From: Bacteroidales bacterium
GTDB lineage: Bacteria > Bacteroidota > Bacteroidia > Bacteroidales > JAIPAP01
Assembly (NCBI GenBank): GCA_021740045.1
Contig: JAIPAP010000036.1
Location: 1 to 35,963 of the forward strand
Length of the DNA: 35,963 nucleotides
Direction: 5' to 3'
The notes under the pieces are model-generated. The model was not told the DNA's origin and searched no databases. It saw nothing but the letters and a program-made list of their open reading frames with translations. Shown here one piece after another: positions 1 to 8,684 of the stretch. The stretch's first letter is position 1; each line of letters starts with the position of its first letter. The translations under genes were made by a program, and so were the position numbers.

Positions 1-476
1 AAACAGGATTTGGTGCAGTTGGCATCGGCAACAACAGCTGCCGAGTCCAGCTTTTTACCCACCTTGAGCTTATAGTGCATTAAAAAATACATCGTAAGAA
101 TAGATATGGAAGAGATGATCACCCCGACAATGGTGGTAGTGGGTTCGGATTGCTGAATAATCTTCAGCACTCCTCCCACAACCAAACCGGCTGTTAAGAG
201 ATAAAAGGCAAATCCGGTAATGCGCAAAGCTTGCCGTTCAAATTGATCGTGCATTTCGATGTCATGCTTTTTTTGTCGCATACGAAAGATCATATGCGCA
301 ATCCCAATACCGGAGATCACCTCCACAAAGCTATCTACACCAAACCCCAGCAAGGCAAGGGTTTCATCTTCCATTCCGAAAAATATGGAAATCACACCTT
401 CAATAAGGTTATATCCTATAGTAACAAAGCTCAGGACCAGTGCTATCCTGAGCAGTTTATTGCGATCATTGGTCAT
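1..476 (-). CDS. Cation-efflux-like membrane protein, 3' end cut by window edge
   Basis: Translated by eye from the ATG at 476 (reverse strand); 158 codons are visible and the frame is still open at base 1. The protein begins MTNDRNKLLRIALVLSF and has four hydrophobic stretches in the visible part. The second carries GFGVDSFVEVISG, the pattern of the first metal-site helix in cation-diffusion-facilitator-like and TMEM163-like transporters. Near the cut there is DANCTKSC, a cysteine motif I associate with bacterial proteins of this group. Likely role: export of a divalent metal across the inner membrane; the metal cannot be named. The start lies 9 bp after the stop of the E1 dehydrogenase gene on the same strand, so the two are probably co-transcribed, although no functional link is obvious. 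The missing C-terminus limits certainty. Confidence 0.7.
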   Translation of the reverse strand, partial: MTNDRNKLLRIALVLSFVTIGYNLIEGVISIFFGMEDETLALLGFGVDSFVEVISGIGIAHMIFRMRQKKHDIEMHDQFERQALRITGFAFYLLTAGLVVGGVLKIIQQSEPTTTIVGVIISSISILTMYFLMHYKLKVGKKLDSAAVVADANCTKSC

Positions 477-485
477 AGTCTTATC

Positions 486-2939
486 TTAAAAGATTTTTGG
501 ATACTTGTATGGATGAAATTCATGCATCAGGTTATAAACGGCCTCGAACACATCTTCAGCATTCGGATTGGAAAAATAATCCCCGTCGGTGCTATAAGCC
601 GGCCGGTGAGCCTTCGCAGTGACAGAACGGGGTTCCGAATCGAGATAATAATATGCTTTTTGTCCCTCGAGCACCTTTTGCATCATATAGGCCGTAGCGC
701 CACCCGGAACATCCTCATCAAAAAAGATCACCCGGCTGGTCTTCTTGACGGATTCAGTGATCTTATGGTGAATATCGAAAGGTTCCAGGGTTTGCACATC
801 GATCACCTCGGGAGTAATGCTAAACTCGCGCAGTTGTTTGGCCGCATCCATAGCAATGCGCACGCAAGAACCGTAAGTGACTATGGTAACGTCGTTGCCT
901 TCCATCATCACTTCAGGCTCACCTACAGGGATGCGGAATTCGCCAATGTTTTCGGGCTTCTTTTCGCGCAGGCGATACCCATTAAGCGGTTCGATCAATA
1001 AAGCCGGTTCATCCGAAGCGATCATTGTGTTATATAATCCGGCGGCCTGTGTCATATTCCGCGGAACCAACACATGAACACCACGAACGGAGTTAATAAC
1101 CATACTCAATGGCGAGCCGGCGTGCCAGATGCCTTCCAGCCTATGCCCCCGGGTGCTGATGATCATGGGGGCCTTTTGGCCGCCACGGGTACGGTATTGC
1201 AAGGTTGCCAGGTCATCACTGATCACCTGAAGGGCAAACAACAGGTAATCGAAATACTGGATCTCGGCTATGGGGCGCAGTCCACGCATTGCCATACCAA
1301 TACCTTGCCCAATGATAGTGGCTTCACGGATACCGGTGTCGAATACCCGGTGTTCACCGTATTTCTGCTGCAAGCCTTCCCAGCTTTGGTTTACACCACC
1401 GATCTTTCCAACATCCTCACCAAAGGCGATCACTTCGGGATTTTGCTCCAGTATTTTATCAAAGTTATCCCGCAAAATTTCACGACCGGGCACTTCTTCT
1501 GAATCATCTTTATATACAGGTGCAACCGGTTCCACATTTTTAACAGCTTTTTCTGAGCGGCTGTAGAGGTAAGTATTATAACGTTCGGTATTATCCCGCA
1601 TTTCTTCGTTAAGCCAGTTGGTTACGTTCTCCTTTAGCGAGTTGCTCGGATCGCTGCACGAATCACATATCAGGCGCAGGATACGCTTGGCCGATGAAAT
1701 GATATCCTTGCGGCTGGGATCAGCCACACGTTCCAATTCCGTTTTGATGGCGTTGATCTTTTCAGTTTTGGCGCAATTGCAGGTGGTGGTATCCACCATT
1801 TTCAGGAATTGGTCGCGTTTCTTTTTCAGGGGATCCATATAATTCTTCCAGGCCTTCTTGCGGGCTTCCTTAGCACGTTTTTGTGCCTCTTTTTCGATTT
1901 GATCAAGCTCTTCGGCCGTGGCAATATCGTTTTCGATCATCCATTCGCGCATCTTGTGGATGCCGTCGTTTTCCTCTTCCCACTTCAGGCGTTCCTTGCT
2001 TTTATAACGCTCATGTGAACCCGAGGTGGAGTGGCCCTGTGGCTGCGTTAATTCATCTACATGAAATAGCACCGGGACATGGTCTTTGCGGGCTGCGGAT
2101 ATGCCTTCTTCATACATCTCTATTAATGCCGGATAATCCCATCCTTTTTCTTTGTAAATGAGATAACCGTCGTACTGCTTATCCCGTTCAAAACCTTTCA
2201 TAATGGCTGAAATACTCTCCTTGGTGGTTTGATATTTCTTTTCCACCGAAATGCCGTAATCATCATCCCAAACACTTAATGCCATTGGAACCTGCAACAC
2301 ACCGGCAGCATTCACGGTTTCCCAGAAATGCCCCTCGGAGGTACTGGAGTCGCCAATAGTGCCAAAAACCACTTCACGACCACCATTAGAAAAGTGCTTT
2401 AGATGCGTAATCTCCGGGGTTTGCCGAAACATCTTTGAAGCAAGGGCCAATCCCAACATACGGGGCATTTGCCCGGAAGTGGGCGATATATCGGCCGAAC
2501 TGTTTTTTTGGCTCATCAGGTTTTTCCACACACCTTTTTCATCCAGGCTTCGGGTGGCAAAGTGGTTATTCATCAAGCGTCCGCCGTTGGCCGGGTTGGC
2601 TTCCAAGTCGGTGTCGCCGTATAGCTGGGCAAAAAATTCTTCCAGGGTCATTAATCCGGCTGCCATCATAAAGGTTTGGTCGCGGTAATAGCCGGCTCGC
2701 CAGTCGCCGTTTTGAAACAACTTAGCCATAGCCAGTTGGGGAATCTCCTTGCCATCCCCAAAAATGCCGAATTTAGCCTTGCCGGTAAGCACCTCCCGCC
2801 GGCCGATATAGCTGGCCTGACGGCTTTCGTTGGCCAAGCGGTAATCATTGATAATCTCTTCGTTTGTGATAGAAGCTAAAATAGACGATCGTGTTTTTTT
2901 TCTGAAATCAGCTTTAGTTGCGGTATTATTTAGGCTCAT
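486..2939 (-). CDS. Fused alpha/beta 2-oxoacid dehydrogenase E1 component (TPP-dependent)
   Basis: 817 residues, the sum of an E1-alpha (about residues 30-400) and an E1-beta (about 490-817) subunit in one chain. The alpha part has the thiamine-diphosphate/Mg loop GDSSTSEG (196-203), followed by WDDDYGIS (224-231) where classic E1-alpha proteins end the motif with NN or NQ. The beta part has FGEDVGKIGG, FDTGIREATIIGQGIGMAM and DVQTLEPFD, typical of branched-chain/pyruvate E1-beta. The linker has two cysteine pairs (TCNC and CDSC), which are unexplained. Known family: such fusions are common in Bacteroidota, where they are usually assigned to branched-chain 2-oxoacid or pyruvate oxidation; E2 and E3 are not in this window, so the substrate is uncertain. 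The cation-transporter gene follows 9 bp downstream. The start at 2939 precedes a plausible N-terminus; no convincing promoter was seen upstream. Confidence 0.88.
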   Translation of the reverse strand: MSLNNTATKADFRKKTRSSILASITNEEIINDYRLANESRQASYIGRREVLTGKAKFGIFGDGKEIPQLAMAKLFQNGDWRAGYYRDQTFMMAAGLMTLEEFFAQLYGDTDLEANPANGGRLMNNHFATRSLDEKGVWKNLMSQKNSSADISPTSGQMPRMLGLALASKMFRQTPEITHLKHFSNGGREVVFGTIGDSSTSEGHFWETVNAAGVLQVPMALSVWDDDYGISVEKKYQTTKESISAIMKGFERDKQYDGYLIYKEKGWDYPALIEMYEEGISAARKDHVPVLFHVDELTQPQGHSTSGSHERYKSKERLKWEEENDGIHKMREWMIENDIATAEELDQIEKEAQKRAKEARKKAWKNYMDPLKKKRDQFLKMVDTTTCNCAKTEKINAIKTELERVADPSRKDIISSAKRILRLICDSCSDPSNSLKENVTNWLNEEMRDNTERYNTYLYSRSEKAVKNVEPVAPVYKDDSEEVPGREILRDNFDKILEQNPEVIAFGEDVGKIGGVNQSWEGLQQKYGEHRVFDTGIREATIIGQGIGMAMRGLRPIAEIQYFDYLLFALQVISDDLATLQYRTRGGQKAPMIISTRGHRLEGIWHAGSPLSMVINSVRGVHVLVPRNMTQAAGLYNTMIASDEPALLIEPLNGYRLREKKPENIGEFRIPVGEPEVMMEGNDVTIVTYGSCVRIAMDAAKQLREFSITPEVIDVQTLEPFDIHHKITESVKKTSRVIFFDEDVPGGATAYMMQKVLEGQKAYYYLDSEPRSVTAKAHRPAYSTDGDYFSNPNAEDVFEAVYNLMHEFHPYKYPKIF

Positions 2940-3650
2940 GATAGTTCCGATTTTTAAGAAAGAACAAAAATTGTTGGCTATGGTTCAAGGGGGAGGTGGT
3001 GAGCTTTAATGAATAGTGAGGAGGGGAGGTATGGTATTGGCTATGGGGTGTGAATTATGATAGTTGGTAGCCGGTAGTTGGTGGGTAAAGCTACTAGTCC
3101 ACCTATGCTCACCCCCAACCCCCTAAAGGGGGCTTTTTTCAGAGCATGCTTGCTGTATTCCTGATAAAACAATAGTTGCAGCGCCCAAAGTCCCCTTAAG
3201 GGGATTTAGGGGTAAGGATAGCTGGCAATTGGTAGCCTTCAGTTAAAGGTGATATAGTAAACTCCTGCTTGGGGATTCGTATAATATCCACCCCAGGCAA
3301 AAATTAACCGGAAAATCAACCAGGAAAATGGTTATAAAAACAACTATAGGTAAAAAACAATATTCCACTTTTTCACGCCCCCAACCCCCTAAAGGGGGCT
3401 TTTTTCAGAGCATGCTTGCTGTATTCCTGATAAAACAATAGTTGCAGCGCCCAAAGTCCCCTTAAGGAGCTTTAGGGGCTATATTGGAGTCACTTTCCTG
3501 ACGGTTTAATCTACAGCATTGATTGCTTAAAATAATCTCAGATACAAAACAAAAAAAGATTCGCGCCAAATTCCCCTTCTATTTCAATATCTGATGCAGA
3601 ATTGCTTCTAATAATCAATCCGGCATTTGTAGAGCGTATAAAGCAGTATG
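2940..3650. other. Gene-free stretch holding repeat array 1
   Basis: 711 bp without a supported gene. 2940-3110 is the leader side of the E1 gene and has G-rich low-complexity text but no recognisable promoter. 3111-3478 is the first P-Q-P repeat array. 3479-3650 is AT-rich sequence downstream of the DUF559 gene. It contains a short open frame on the plus strand with no start codon, which I do not call a gene. Confidence 0.7.
3111..3478. repeat. Repeat array 1: P-Q-P modules
   Basis: Three modules: P1 3111-3213, Q1 3214-3376, P2 3377-3478. P1 and P2 lie 266 bp apart and are nearly identical. Each P starts with CCCCCAACCCCCTAAAGGGG and ends with a CCCCTTAAGGGG-like palindrome followed by ATTTAGGGG. 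The two ends are imperfect inverted repeats of about 27 bp (compare the left end with the reverse complement of the right end, ACCCCTAAATCCCCTTAAGG). Q1 contains a potential stem TGCTTGGGG (3266-3274) / CCCCAGGCA (3291-3299). The right end of P2 has changed (AAGGAGCTTTAGGGG). Non-coding mobile or REP-like sequence is the best reading. The same modules recur at 4217-4848. Confidence 0.9.
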
Positions 3651-4019
3651 CTACATATGTTTACGGATTTCATTTAACACACAATCTATATTTTCTATTA
3701 CCTCTTCATTTTTAAATCTTAGGATTTTTATATCATACTTATTGATTTCAGCGGCTCTGCCAATATCATATTCTCTTTTCTGTTTATGAATGCCACCATC
3801 TATTTCAATCACCAACTTCAACTTATGACAATAAAAATCAACTATAAACCTATCAATAGGATGTTGAGCCTTAAATCTCACCCCGAGTTGGTTCTTCCTT
3901 AATCTTTCCCAGAGAATTTTTTCAGGCATTGTCATATTCTTTCGCAGCTCTGCTGCTTTCTGAAAAATCCATGAAGGAGCATTATAGAACATCGACCGAT
4001 TAACAGAACGTCTTTTCAT
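3651..4019 (-). CDS. DUF559 (COG2852) endonuclease-like protein
   Basis: 122 residues. The sequence fits the DUF559 family of small PD-(D/E)XK/Vsr-like nuclease-fold proteins: MPEKILWERLRKNQLGVRF (about 31-49), then DRFIVDFYCHKLKLVIEIDG (56-75) with candidate metal ligands D61, E72 and D74, then GGIH and the REYD..R helix, and a final KILRFKNEEVIENID strand-helix. The length is the usual one for the family and all core segments are present, so the gene looks intact. Family members occur in many copies in Bacteroidota and their biological role is not established; DNA nicking or cleavage is inferred from the fold. The gene sits alone between two arrays of the same P/Q repeats (ending 3478 and starting 4217), with no methyltransferase or mutS/mutL neighbour. 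Start chosen at the first ATG (MKRRSVNR); M10 is an alternative. Confidence 0.88.
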   Translation of the reverse strand: MKRRSVNRSMFYNAPSWIFQKAAELRKNMTMPEKILWERLRKNQLGVRFKAQHPIDRFIVDFYCHKLKLVIEIDGGIHKQKREYDIGRAAEINKYDIKILRFKNEEVIENIDCVLNEIRKHM

Positions 4020-5000
4020 TTTATTTCAAATTTGTGAGTATTAAGATACTCATTTATGTTTGATTTAATTCAAAAATAACTTCAAGTTAAGTAAACTATC
4101 TATATTTATTTAAACAGAAACATATTCTCTTAAAGGGTTGAGAGGCATATTTTAAGAAATATGAAAAAGTCCTTTTGAAATAAATTAAACGAATAAATCA
4201 ATAACCACCTTTGCTCACCCCCAACCCCCTATAGGGGGCTTTTTTCAGAATGCACCGGCCGTTTCCCCATTAAATCAATAGATGCATTGCCCAAAGTCCC
4301 CTTTAGGGGATTTAGGGGTAAGGATAGCTGGCAATTAGTAGCCTTCAGTTAAAGGTGATATAGTAAACTCCTGCTTGGGGATTCGTATAATATCCACCCC
4401 AGGCAAAAATTAACCGGAAAATCAACCAGGAAAATGGTTATAAAAACAACCATAGGTAAAAAGCAACATTCACTTTTTCACGCCCCCAACCCCCTAAAGG
4501 GGGCTTTATTCAGAGCATGCTTGCTGTATTCCTGATAAAACAATAGTTGCAGCGCCCAAAGTCCCCTTCAGGGGATTTAGGGGTAAGGATAGCTGGAAAT
4601 TGGTAGCCTTCAGTTAAAGGTGATATAGTAAACTCCTGCTTGGGGATTCGTATAATATCCACCCCAGGCAAAAATTAACCGGAAAACCAACCAGGAAAAT
4701 GGTTATAAAATCGATTATGGGAAGAACTAATATTCCACTTTTTCTCGCCCCCAACCCCCTAAAGGGGGCTTTTTTCAGAGCATGCTTGCTGTATTCCTGA
4801 TAAAACAATAGATGCATTGCCCAAAGTCCCCTTTAGGGGATTTAGGGGCATACATAGAAGCACCAATCTAACAACCTGATTTCCAATATCCACCTTTTAT
4901 CCAGATACAAATTTATCAGAAGCTTAGCACAAAACCCGTGCTCTTCTTCAACTTTCAAATAGACTCTAGGGACTAGCCAAACTTATCACCAATAAATTCA
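4020..5000. other. Gene-free stretch holding repeat array 2
   Basis: 981 bp without a supported gene. 4020-4216 is AT-rich leader of the DUF559 gene. It has one weak match to the Bacteroidota -7 pattern on the minus strand (TATTTTTG, complement of 4071-4078) but no -33 TTG at a good distance. 4217-4848 is repeat array 2. 4849-5000 is unremarkable sequence downstream of the aconitase gene. Confidence 0.65.
4217..4848. repeat. Repeat array 2: P-Q-P-Q-P modules
   Basis: Five modules in the same orientation as array 1: P3 4217-4319, Q2 4320-4481, P4 4482-4584, Q3 4585-4746, P5 4747-4848. The P-to-P distance is 265 bp in both steps. Q2 is close to Q1; Q3 differs mainly in its last 40 bases. P3 is the most divergent P in its centre (GAATGCACCGGCCGTTTCCC in place of the consensus) but keeps both palindromic ends. 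P3 and P5 share the variant ending CAATAGATGCATTGCCCAAA, whereas P1, P2 and P4 have CAATAGTTGCAGCGCCCAAA. Arrays 1 and 2 also share the outer left flank CCACCT(A/T)TGCTC (3099-3110 and 4205-4216), which internal P copies lack. Confidence 0.9.
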
Positions 5001-7265
5001 TTATTTATTCTGCTTCCTGATCAAATTCAAGGCGCTTCCTGCTTTGAACCACTCGATCTGCACTTTCGAATAGGTATGATTGGCTTTGAATTCCTCGGTG
5101 GAGCCGTCTTCGTGGTTTAGTACCACGGTGAGTTGACGGCCGGGGGCCAGTTCTTTCAGGCCTTTTATATCGATATGATCCTTTTCCCTGATGCGGTCAT
5201 AATCCCCTGGATTATCAAAGGTTAAGGCCAAAACGCCTTGTTTTTTCAAATTGGTTTCGTGGATGCGGGCAAAGGATTTCACTAATACTGACTTTACATT
5301 CAGATGGCGGGGTTCCATGGCGGCATGTTCACGGGAAGAGCCTTCACCGTAATTTTCATCACCTACAATGATAGAGCCTAAGCCTCGCTGCTTATAATCA
5401 CGTGCCACATCCGAAACTTCATCGTATTCGCCGGTTTCCTGGTTCATCACCAGGTTGGTTGTGTCATTAAAGTCATTGACGGCACCCATCAGCAGGTTGT
5501 CGGAAATGTTGTCCAAATGACCGCGGAAGCGAAGCCACGGACCGGCCATGGAAATATGATCGGTGGTACATTTGCCTTTAGCCTTAATGAGCAATCGCAA
5601 ACCCTTAAAATCATCACCATGCCAGGGATCGAAGGGATCGAGCAACTGCAAGCGGTTGGAATTGGGATCTACTTTGATCTCTACTTCCTCACTGCTTTCT
5701 GCAGGAGGCACGTAACCTGCATCTTTTACCTCAAAACCTTCGGCCGGTTTTTCAATGCCGGTAGGTTCTTCAAATCTCAACTTTTCACCCTTCTCGTTTT
5801 CAAGGGTATCGGTTAGCGGGTTAAAGGTAAGGTCACCGGCAATGGCCATGGCCGTTACGATTTCCGGTGACGCCACAAATGCGTGCGTGTTCGGATTGCC
5901 ATCGTTACGCTTGGCAAAATTCCGGTTAAAGGAGGTGATAATGGAATTTTTCTTGTCCGGGTCCTGGTTGTGGCGCTTCCATTGCCCAATGCATGGTCCG
6001 CAGGCATTGGCCAAAACCGTTCCCCCAACATCTTCAAAAACTTTCAATAAACCATCGCGCTCAGTGGTATAACGGATTTGTTCCGATCCCGGGGTAACTG
6101 TAAATTCAGAAGCTGCTTTCAAGCCCTTATCTTTGGCTTGCTTTGCTACACTGGCTGCACGGGTAATATCTTCATAGGATGAGTTGGTACAACTACCTAT
6201 CAATCCCACTTCAAGCTTTTGTGGATAATTTTTCTCCTTCACAATCTTCACAAATTCCGATACCGGATGAGCGGCATCAGGGGTATAAGGCCCGTTGATA
6301 TGCGGCTCCAGCTCGGAAAGGTTGATCTCGATGAGTTCATCATAGTAGTTATTCGGATTATTATAAACATCCTCATCAGAGCGCAGGTAGGGCATGATCT
6401 GATCGGCCAGATCAGCTACCTCGGCACGATTGGTATCGCGCAGGTAATTGCTCATGCGGTTATCATAACCGAAAATAGAAGTAGTGGCTCCGATCTCTGC
6501 CCCCATATTGCAAATAGTGCCTTTACCGGTTGCCGATATCGAGTCGGCTCCATCGCCAAAATATTCCACAATAGCTCCGGTACCACCTTTAACACTGAGC
6601 AGTCCCGCCACTTTCAGGATAACATCTTTAGAAGCCGTCCAACCATTTAATTTACCGGTGAGTTTAACACCGATCAATTTAGGCATCTTCAATTCCCAGG
6701 GCATGCCGGCCATTACATCCACGGCATCGGCGCCGCCTACGCCAATAGCTACCATACCCAAACCACCCGCGTTCGGTGTGTGAGAGTCGGTTCCTATCAT
6801 CATACCACCCGGAAAAGCATAATTTTCAAGCACTACTTGGTGAATAATGCCGGCACCAGGCTTCCAAAAGCCAATGCCATATTTGTTCGAAACTGACTGG
6901 AGGAAGTCATATACTTCGTTGTTGGATTTTTTGGCCTGCGCCAAATCTTTCTCAGCTCCAACTTCTGCCTGTATTAGGTGGTCACAATGGACAGTGCTGG
7001 GAACAGCGGTTTTATCCTTACCGGCATTCATAAACTGCAGCAAGGCCATCTGTGCCGTTGCATCCTGCATGGCCACACGGTCGGGGGCGAAATTCACATA
7101 ATCTTCAAGCCTTTTGTATGCATTTGAGGGAAGTTGATCATACAAATGGGCATAAAGGATTTTTTCACTCAACGTTAACGGGCGCCCCAGCATTTTTCTC
7201 ACTGCATCAATGCGTTGGGGCATTTTCTCATAAACTGTTTTGATTAAATCAAGATCGAATACCAT
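5001..7265 (-). CDS. acn: Aconitate hydratase, mitochondrial type
   Basis: 754 residues. Interconverts citrate and isocitrate in the TCA cycle using a [4Fe-4S] cluster. The cluster ligands are visible as C359 ([13 protein letters not shown]) and C422/C425 ([11 protein letters not shown]), essentially the spacing of animal mitochondrial aconitase. The swivel domain carries [20 protein letters not shown] with the substrate-binding Ser-Arg. [13 protein letters not shown] and the N-terminal HCDHLIQA are also present, so the enzyme looks complete and active. The start MVFDLDLIK fits the family. Length and motifs separate it from AcnA (about 890 residues) and AcnB (about 860). It appears to be a single-gene unit: the next gene upstream ends 357 bp away and a good promoter candidate lies at 7456-7487. 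Repeat array 2 begins about 150 bp beyond its stop. Confidence 0.96.
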   Translation of the reverse strand: MVFDLDLIKTVYEKMPQRIDAVRKMLGRPLTLSEKILYAHLYDQLPSNAYKRLEDYVNFAPDRVAMQDATAQMALLQFMNAGKDKTAVPSTVHCDHLIQAEVGAEKDLAQAKKSNNEVYDFLQSVSNKYGIGFWKPGAGIIHQVVLENYAFPGGMMIGTDSHTPNAGGLGMVAIGVGGADAVDVMAGMPWELKMPKLIGVKLTGKLNGWTASKDVILKVAGLLSVKGGTGAIVEYFGDGADSISATGKGTICNMGAEIGATTSIFGYDNRMSNYLRDTNRAEVADLADQIMPYLRSDEDVYNNPNNYYDELIEINLSELEPHINGPYTPDAAHPVSEFVKIVKEKNYPQKLEVGLIGSCTNSSYEDITRAASVAKQAKDKGLKAASEFTVTPGSEQIRYTTERDGLLKVFEDVGGTVLANACGPCIGQWKRHNQDPDKKNSIITSFNRNFAKRNDGNPNTHAFVASPEIVTAMAIAGDLTFNPLTDTLENEKGEKLRFEEPTGIEKPAEGFEVKDAGYVPPAESSEEVEIKVDPNSNRLQLLDPFDPWHGDDFKGLRLLIKAKGKCTTDHISMAGPWLRFRGHLDNISDNLLMGAVNDFNDTTNLVMNQETGEYDEVSDVARDYKQRGLGSIIVGDENYGEGSSREHAAMEPRHLNVKSVLVKSFARIHETNLKKQGVLALTFDNPGDYDRIREKDHIDIKGLKELAPGRQLTVVLNHEDGSTEEFKANHTYSKVQIEWFKAGSALNLIRKQNK

Positions 7266-7622
7266 ATGTTTTCCTGTTGTTTAATTCCGAATTAGTAACA
7301 TTTAAGCCTATAAAAAGTTTTCGCCCTATTATTACGCTGGAAATATGGAAATATTTTAATACCTGTATGTGAAAGATGTTATAGGATTGAAAAGAAAAAG
7401 ATACATTATAACATCCCTATCTTAGCATTGATTGTATGGACTCAAGCACTTCACTCAAAGATAAGCAATGTCTGTATAAAAAATCAATAATAATCCTCCT
7501 TAGCCAATTGCCTTTTATCTTTCTCGGCCCTTCCCCTATTTGCATATATACCAATACACCTTCATCCCTGAAAAACATACAACAAAGTTAATCAATTCGA
7601 AATGAGATTGAGGGAGCGTACA
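7266..7622. other. Intergenic region upstream of aconitase
   Basis: 357 bp AT-rich spacer between the aconitase start and the stop of the TPR lipoprotein gene. It contains the promoter candidate at 7456-7487 and a second lone -7 match on the minus strand (TAACTTTG, complement of 7583-7590). No gene or clear terminator hairpin was seen. If the first promoter is used, the aconitase mRNA has a leader of roughly 180 nt. Confidence 0.6.
7456..7487 (-). promoter_or_regulatory. Candidate promoter for aconitase
   Basis: On the minus strand TTG (7487-7485), a 21-nt spacer, then TATCTTTG (7463-7456). This matches the Bacteroidota sigma-ABfr pattern TTG-N19-21-TAnnTTTG exactly. It points towards the aconitase start at 7265. 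Confidence 0.5.
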
Positions 7623-8684
7623 CTACTTACAATACTTCGCAATTGCATTGGATGCCATCTGATTGCCAAGGTCTTTGGCTTGTTGCCAATCCTCGCAGGC
7701 GCCTTGCTTATTGCCCGACTGGTATTTGGCAATGCCTCTGTTAACCAGTACATTCAGCTTGGTTGAATCCATTTTATAAGCCCTTGAAAAATCCTTAATG
7801 GCCTGCTCATATTGCTTCGTGTATACAAAGGCATTTCCCCGGTTAATCAATGCAGCAGTGTAATTAGGGCTGATCTCCAGGGCTTTATCAAAATGATCGA
7901 TGGATTCATTGAAGTTGCCCTGCTGGGCCATTGCCAAACCAATGTTATAATGGGCTTGGGCAAATTCGGGTTTCTGATCAAGAGCTTTCCGGTAGTCCTT
8001 AATGGCTTCCTGGTGCATACCCAGGTTGGCCTTAGCAACGCCCCGGTAATTGTAAGCCTTTGCATAATTCGGTTCGGCATCAATTGCTTTGGTAATATCT
8101 TCAATAGCTTGCCTGTAATCACCCATATCAATATAAGTGCGGCCACGGTTATAGTAACCCCGATGGTTACCTGGTTTCATTTCCAGCACCTTGTCGAAAT
8201 CATCGATGGCCCCATCATAATTACCGAGTTCGGCTTTCGACTTACCCCGGTATAAATAGCCCGTAATCTCCTCAGGAGCCATCTCTATAGCTTCATTAAA
8301 GTGTTCGATCGACCCTTTGAAATCACCGTTGCGGGCTTTCTTCAATCCCTCCTCTATGGGCTTGAAGATTTCGGTGTAGGATGGTTCACGGCTTTTGCTA
8401 GCGGTATCGTCTTTTGCTTTTAGCGGAATGGCTTCTTCGTCCGATTCGTCAAAATAATCCTTTACACCCTGCTTGCCAGCCGCCTCAGCTTTCTCACCGG
8501 ATTGCTCCTGTTGTTTCTGCTCATGGCTTTTAACGGTATCACCGGAAGGCTTTACCTGTTCCACGTTGTTTTTTGCAGATTGCTGCTCATTGGCTGTGTC
8601 TTCATTACTTGTATCTTGCTGTTGCCCACAAGACGCCAAGAATACTCCGGAAATGATCAATATGGCTATCCAATTAAGTTTCAT
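7623..8684 (-). CDS. TPR-repeat lipoprotein
   Basis: 353 residues from the chosen start. The N-terminus MKLNWIAILIISGVFLASCG is a lipoprotein signal with the cysteine in LASCG, so the protein is probably anchored to a membrane facing the periplasm. A low-complexity, Gln/Glu/Lys-rich linker of about 90 residues follows. The rest is six to seven tetratricopeptide repeats, recognisable from recurring YNRGxxxxxxGxYxxAIxDxxKAIxxxPN units, ending in a short ACEDWQQAKDLG cap. TPRs bind other proteins; no partner can be named. An upstream ATG at 8708 would add eight residues, but the ATG at 8684 gives a cleaner signal peptide; either way the gene overlaps the end of lpxB, which argues for coupled translation. 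Confidence 0.88.
   Translation of the reverse strand: MKLNWIAILIISGVFLASCGQQQDTSNEDTANEQQSAKNNVEQVKPSGDTVKSHEQKQQEQSGEKAEAAGKQGVKDYFDESDEEAIPLKAKDDTASKSREPSYTEIFKPIEEGLKKARNGDFKGSIEHFNEAIEMAPEEITGYLYRGKSKAELGNYDGAIDDFDKVLEMKPGNHRGYYNRGRTYIDMGDYRQAIEDITKAIDAEPNYAKAYNYRGVAKANLGMHQEAIKDYRKALDQKPEFAQAHYNIGLAMAQQGNFNESIDHFDKALEISPNYTAALINRGNAFVYTKQYEQAIKDFSRAYKMDSTKLNVLVNRGIAKYQSGNKQGACEDWQQAKDLGNQMASNAIAKYCK

Noticed and set aside
231-1001. 256-residue open frame on the plus strand
   Set aside because: Antisense shadow of the E1 and cation-transporter genes, which have clear family motifs on the other strand.
3530-3700. Open frame of about 58 codons on the plus strand (contains SDAELLLIINPAFVERIKQY)
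   Set aside because: It has no start codon, runs into the opposite strand of the DUF559 gene and matches nothing I recognise. It might be a gene remnant, but the evidence is too thin.
4614-4817. 67-residue open frame on the minus strand
   Set aside because: It lies wholly inside repeat array 2 (Q3 and P5); its composition follows from the repeat and it resembles no family.
3111-4848. Possible CRISPR array
   Set aside because: The period is 265 bp and the 'spacers' (Q) are themselves repeats; no cas genes are present.
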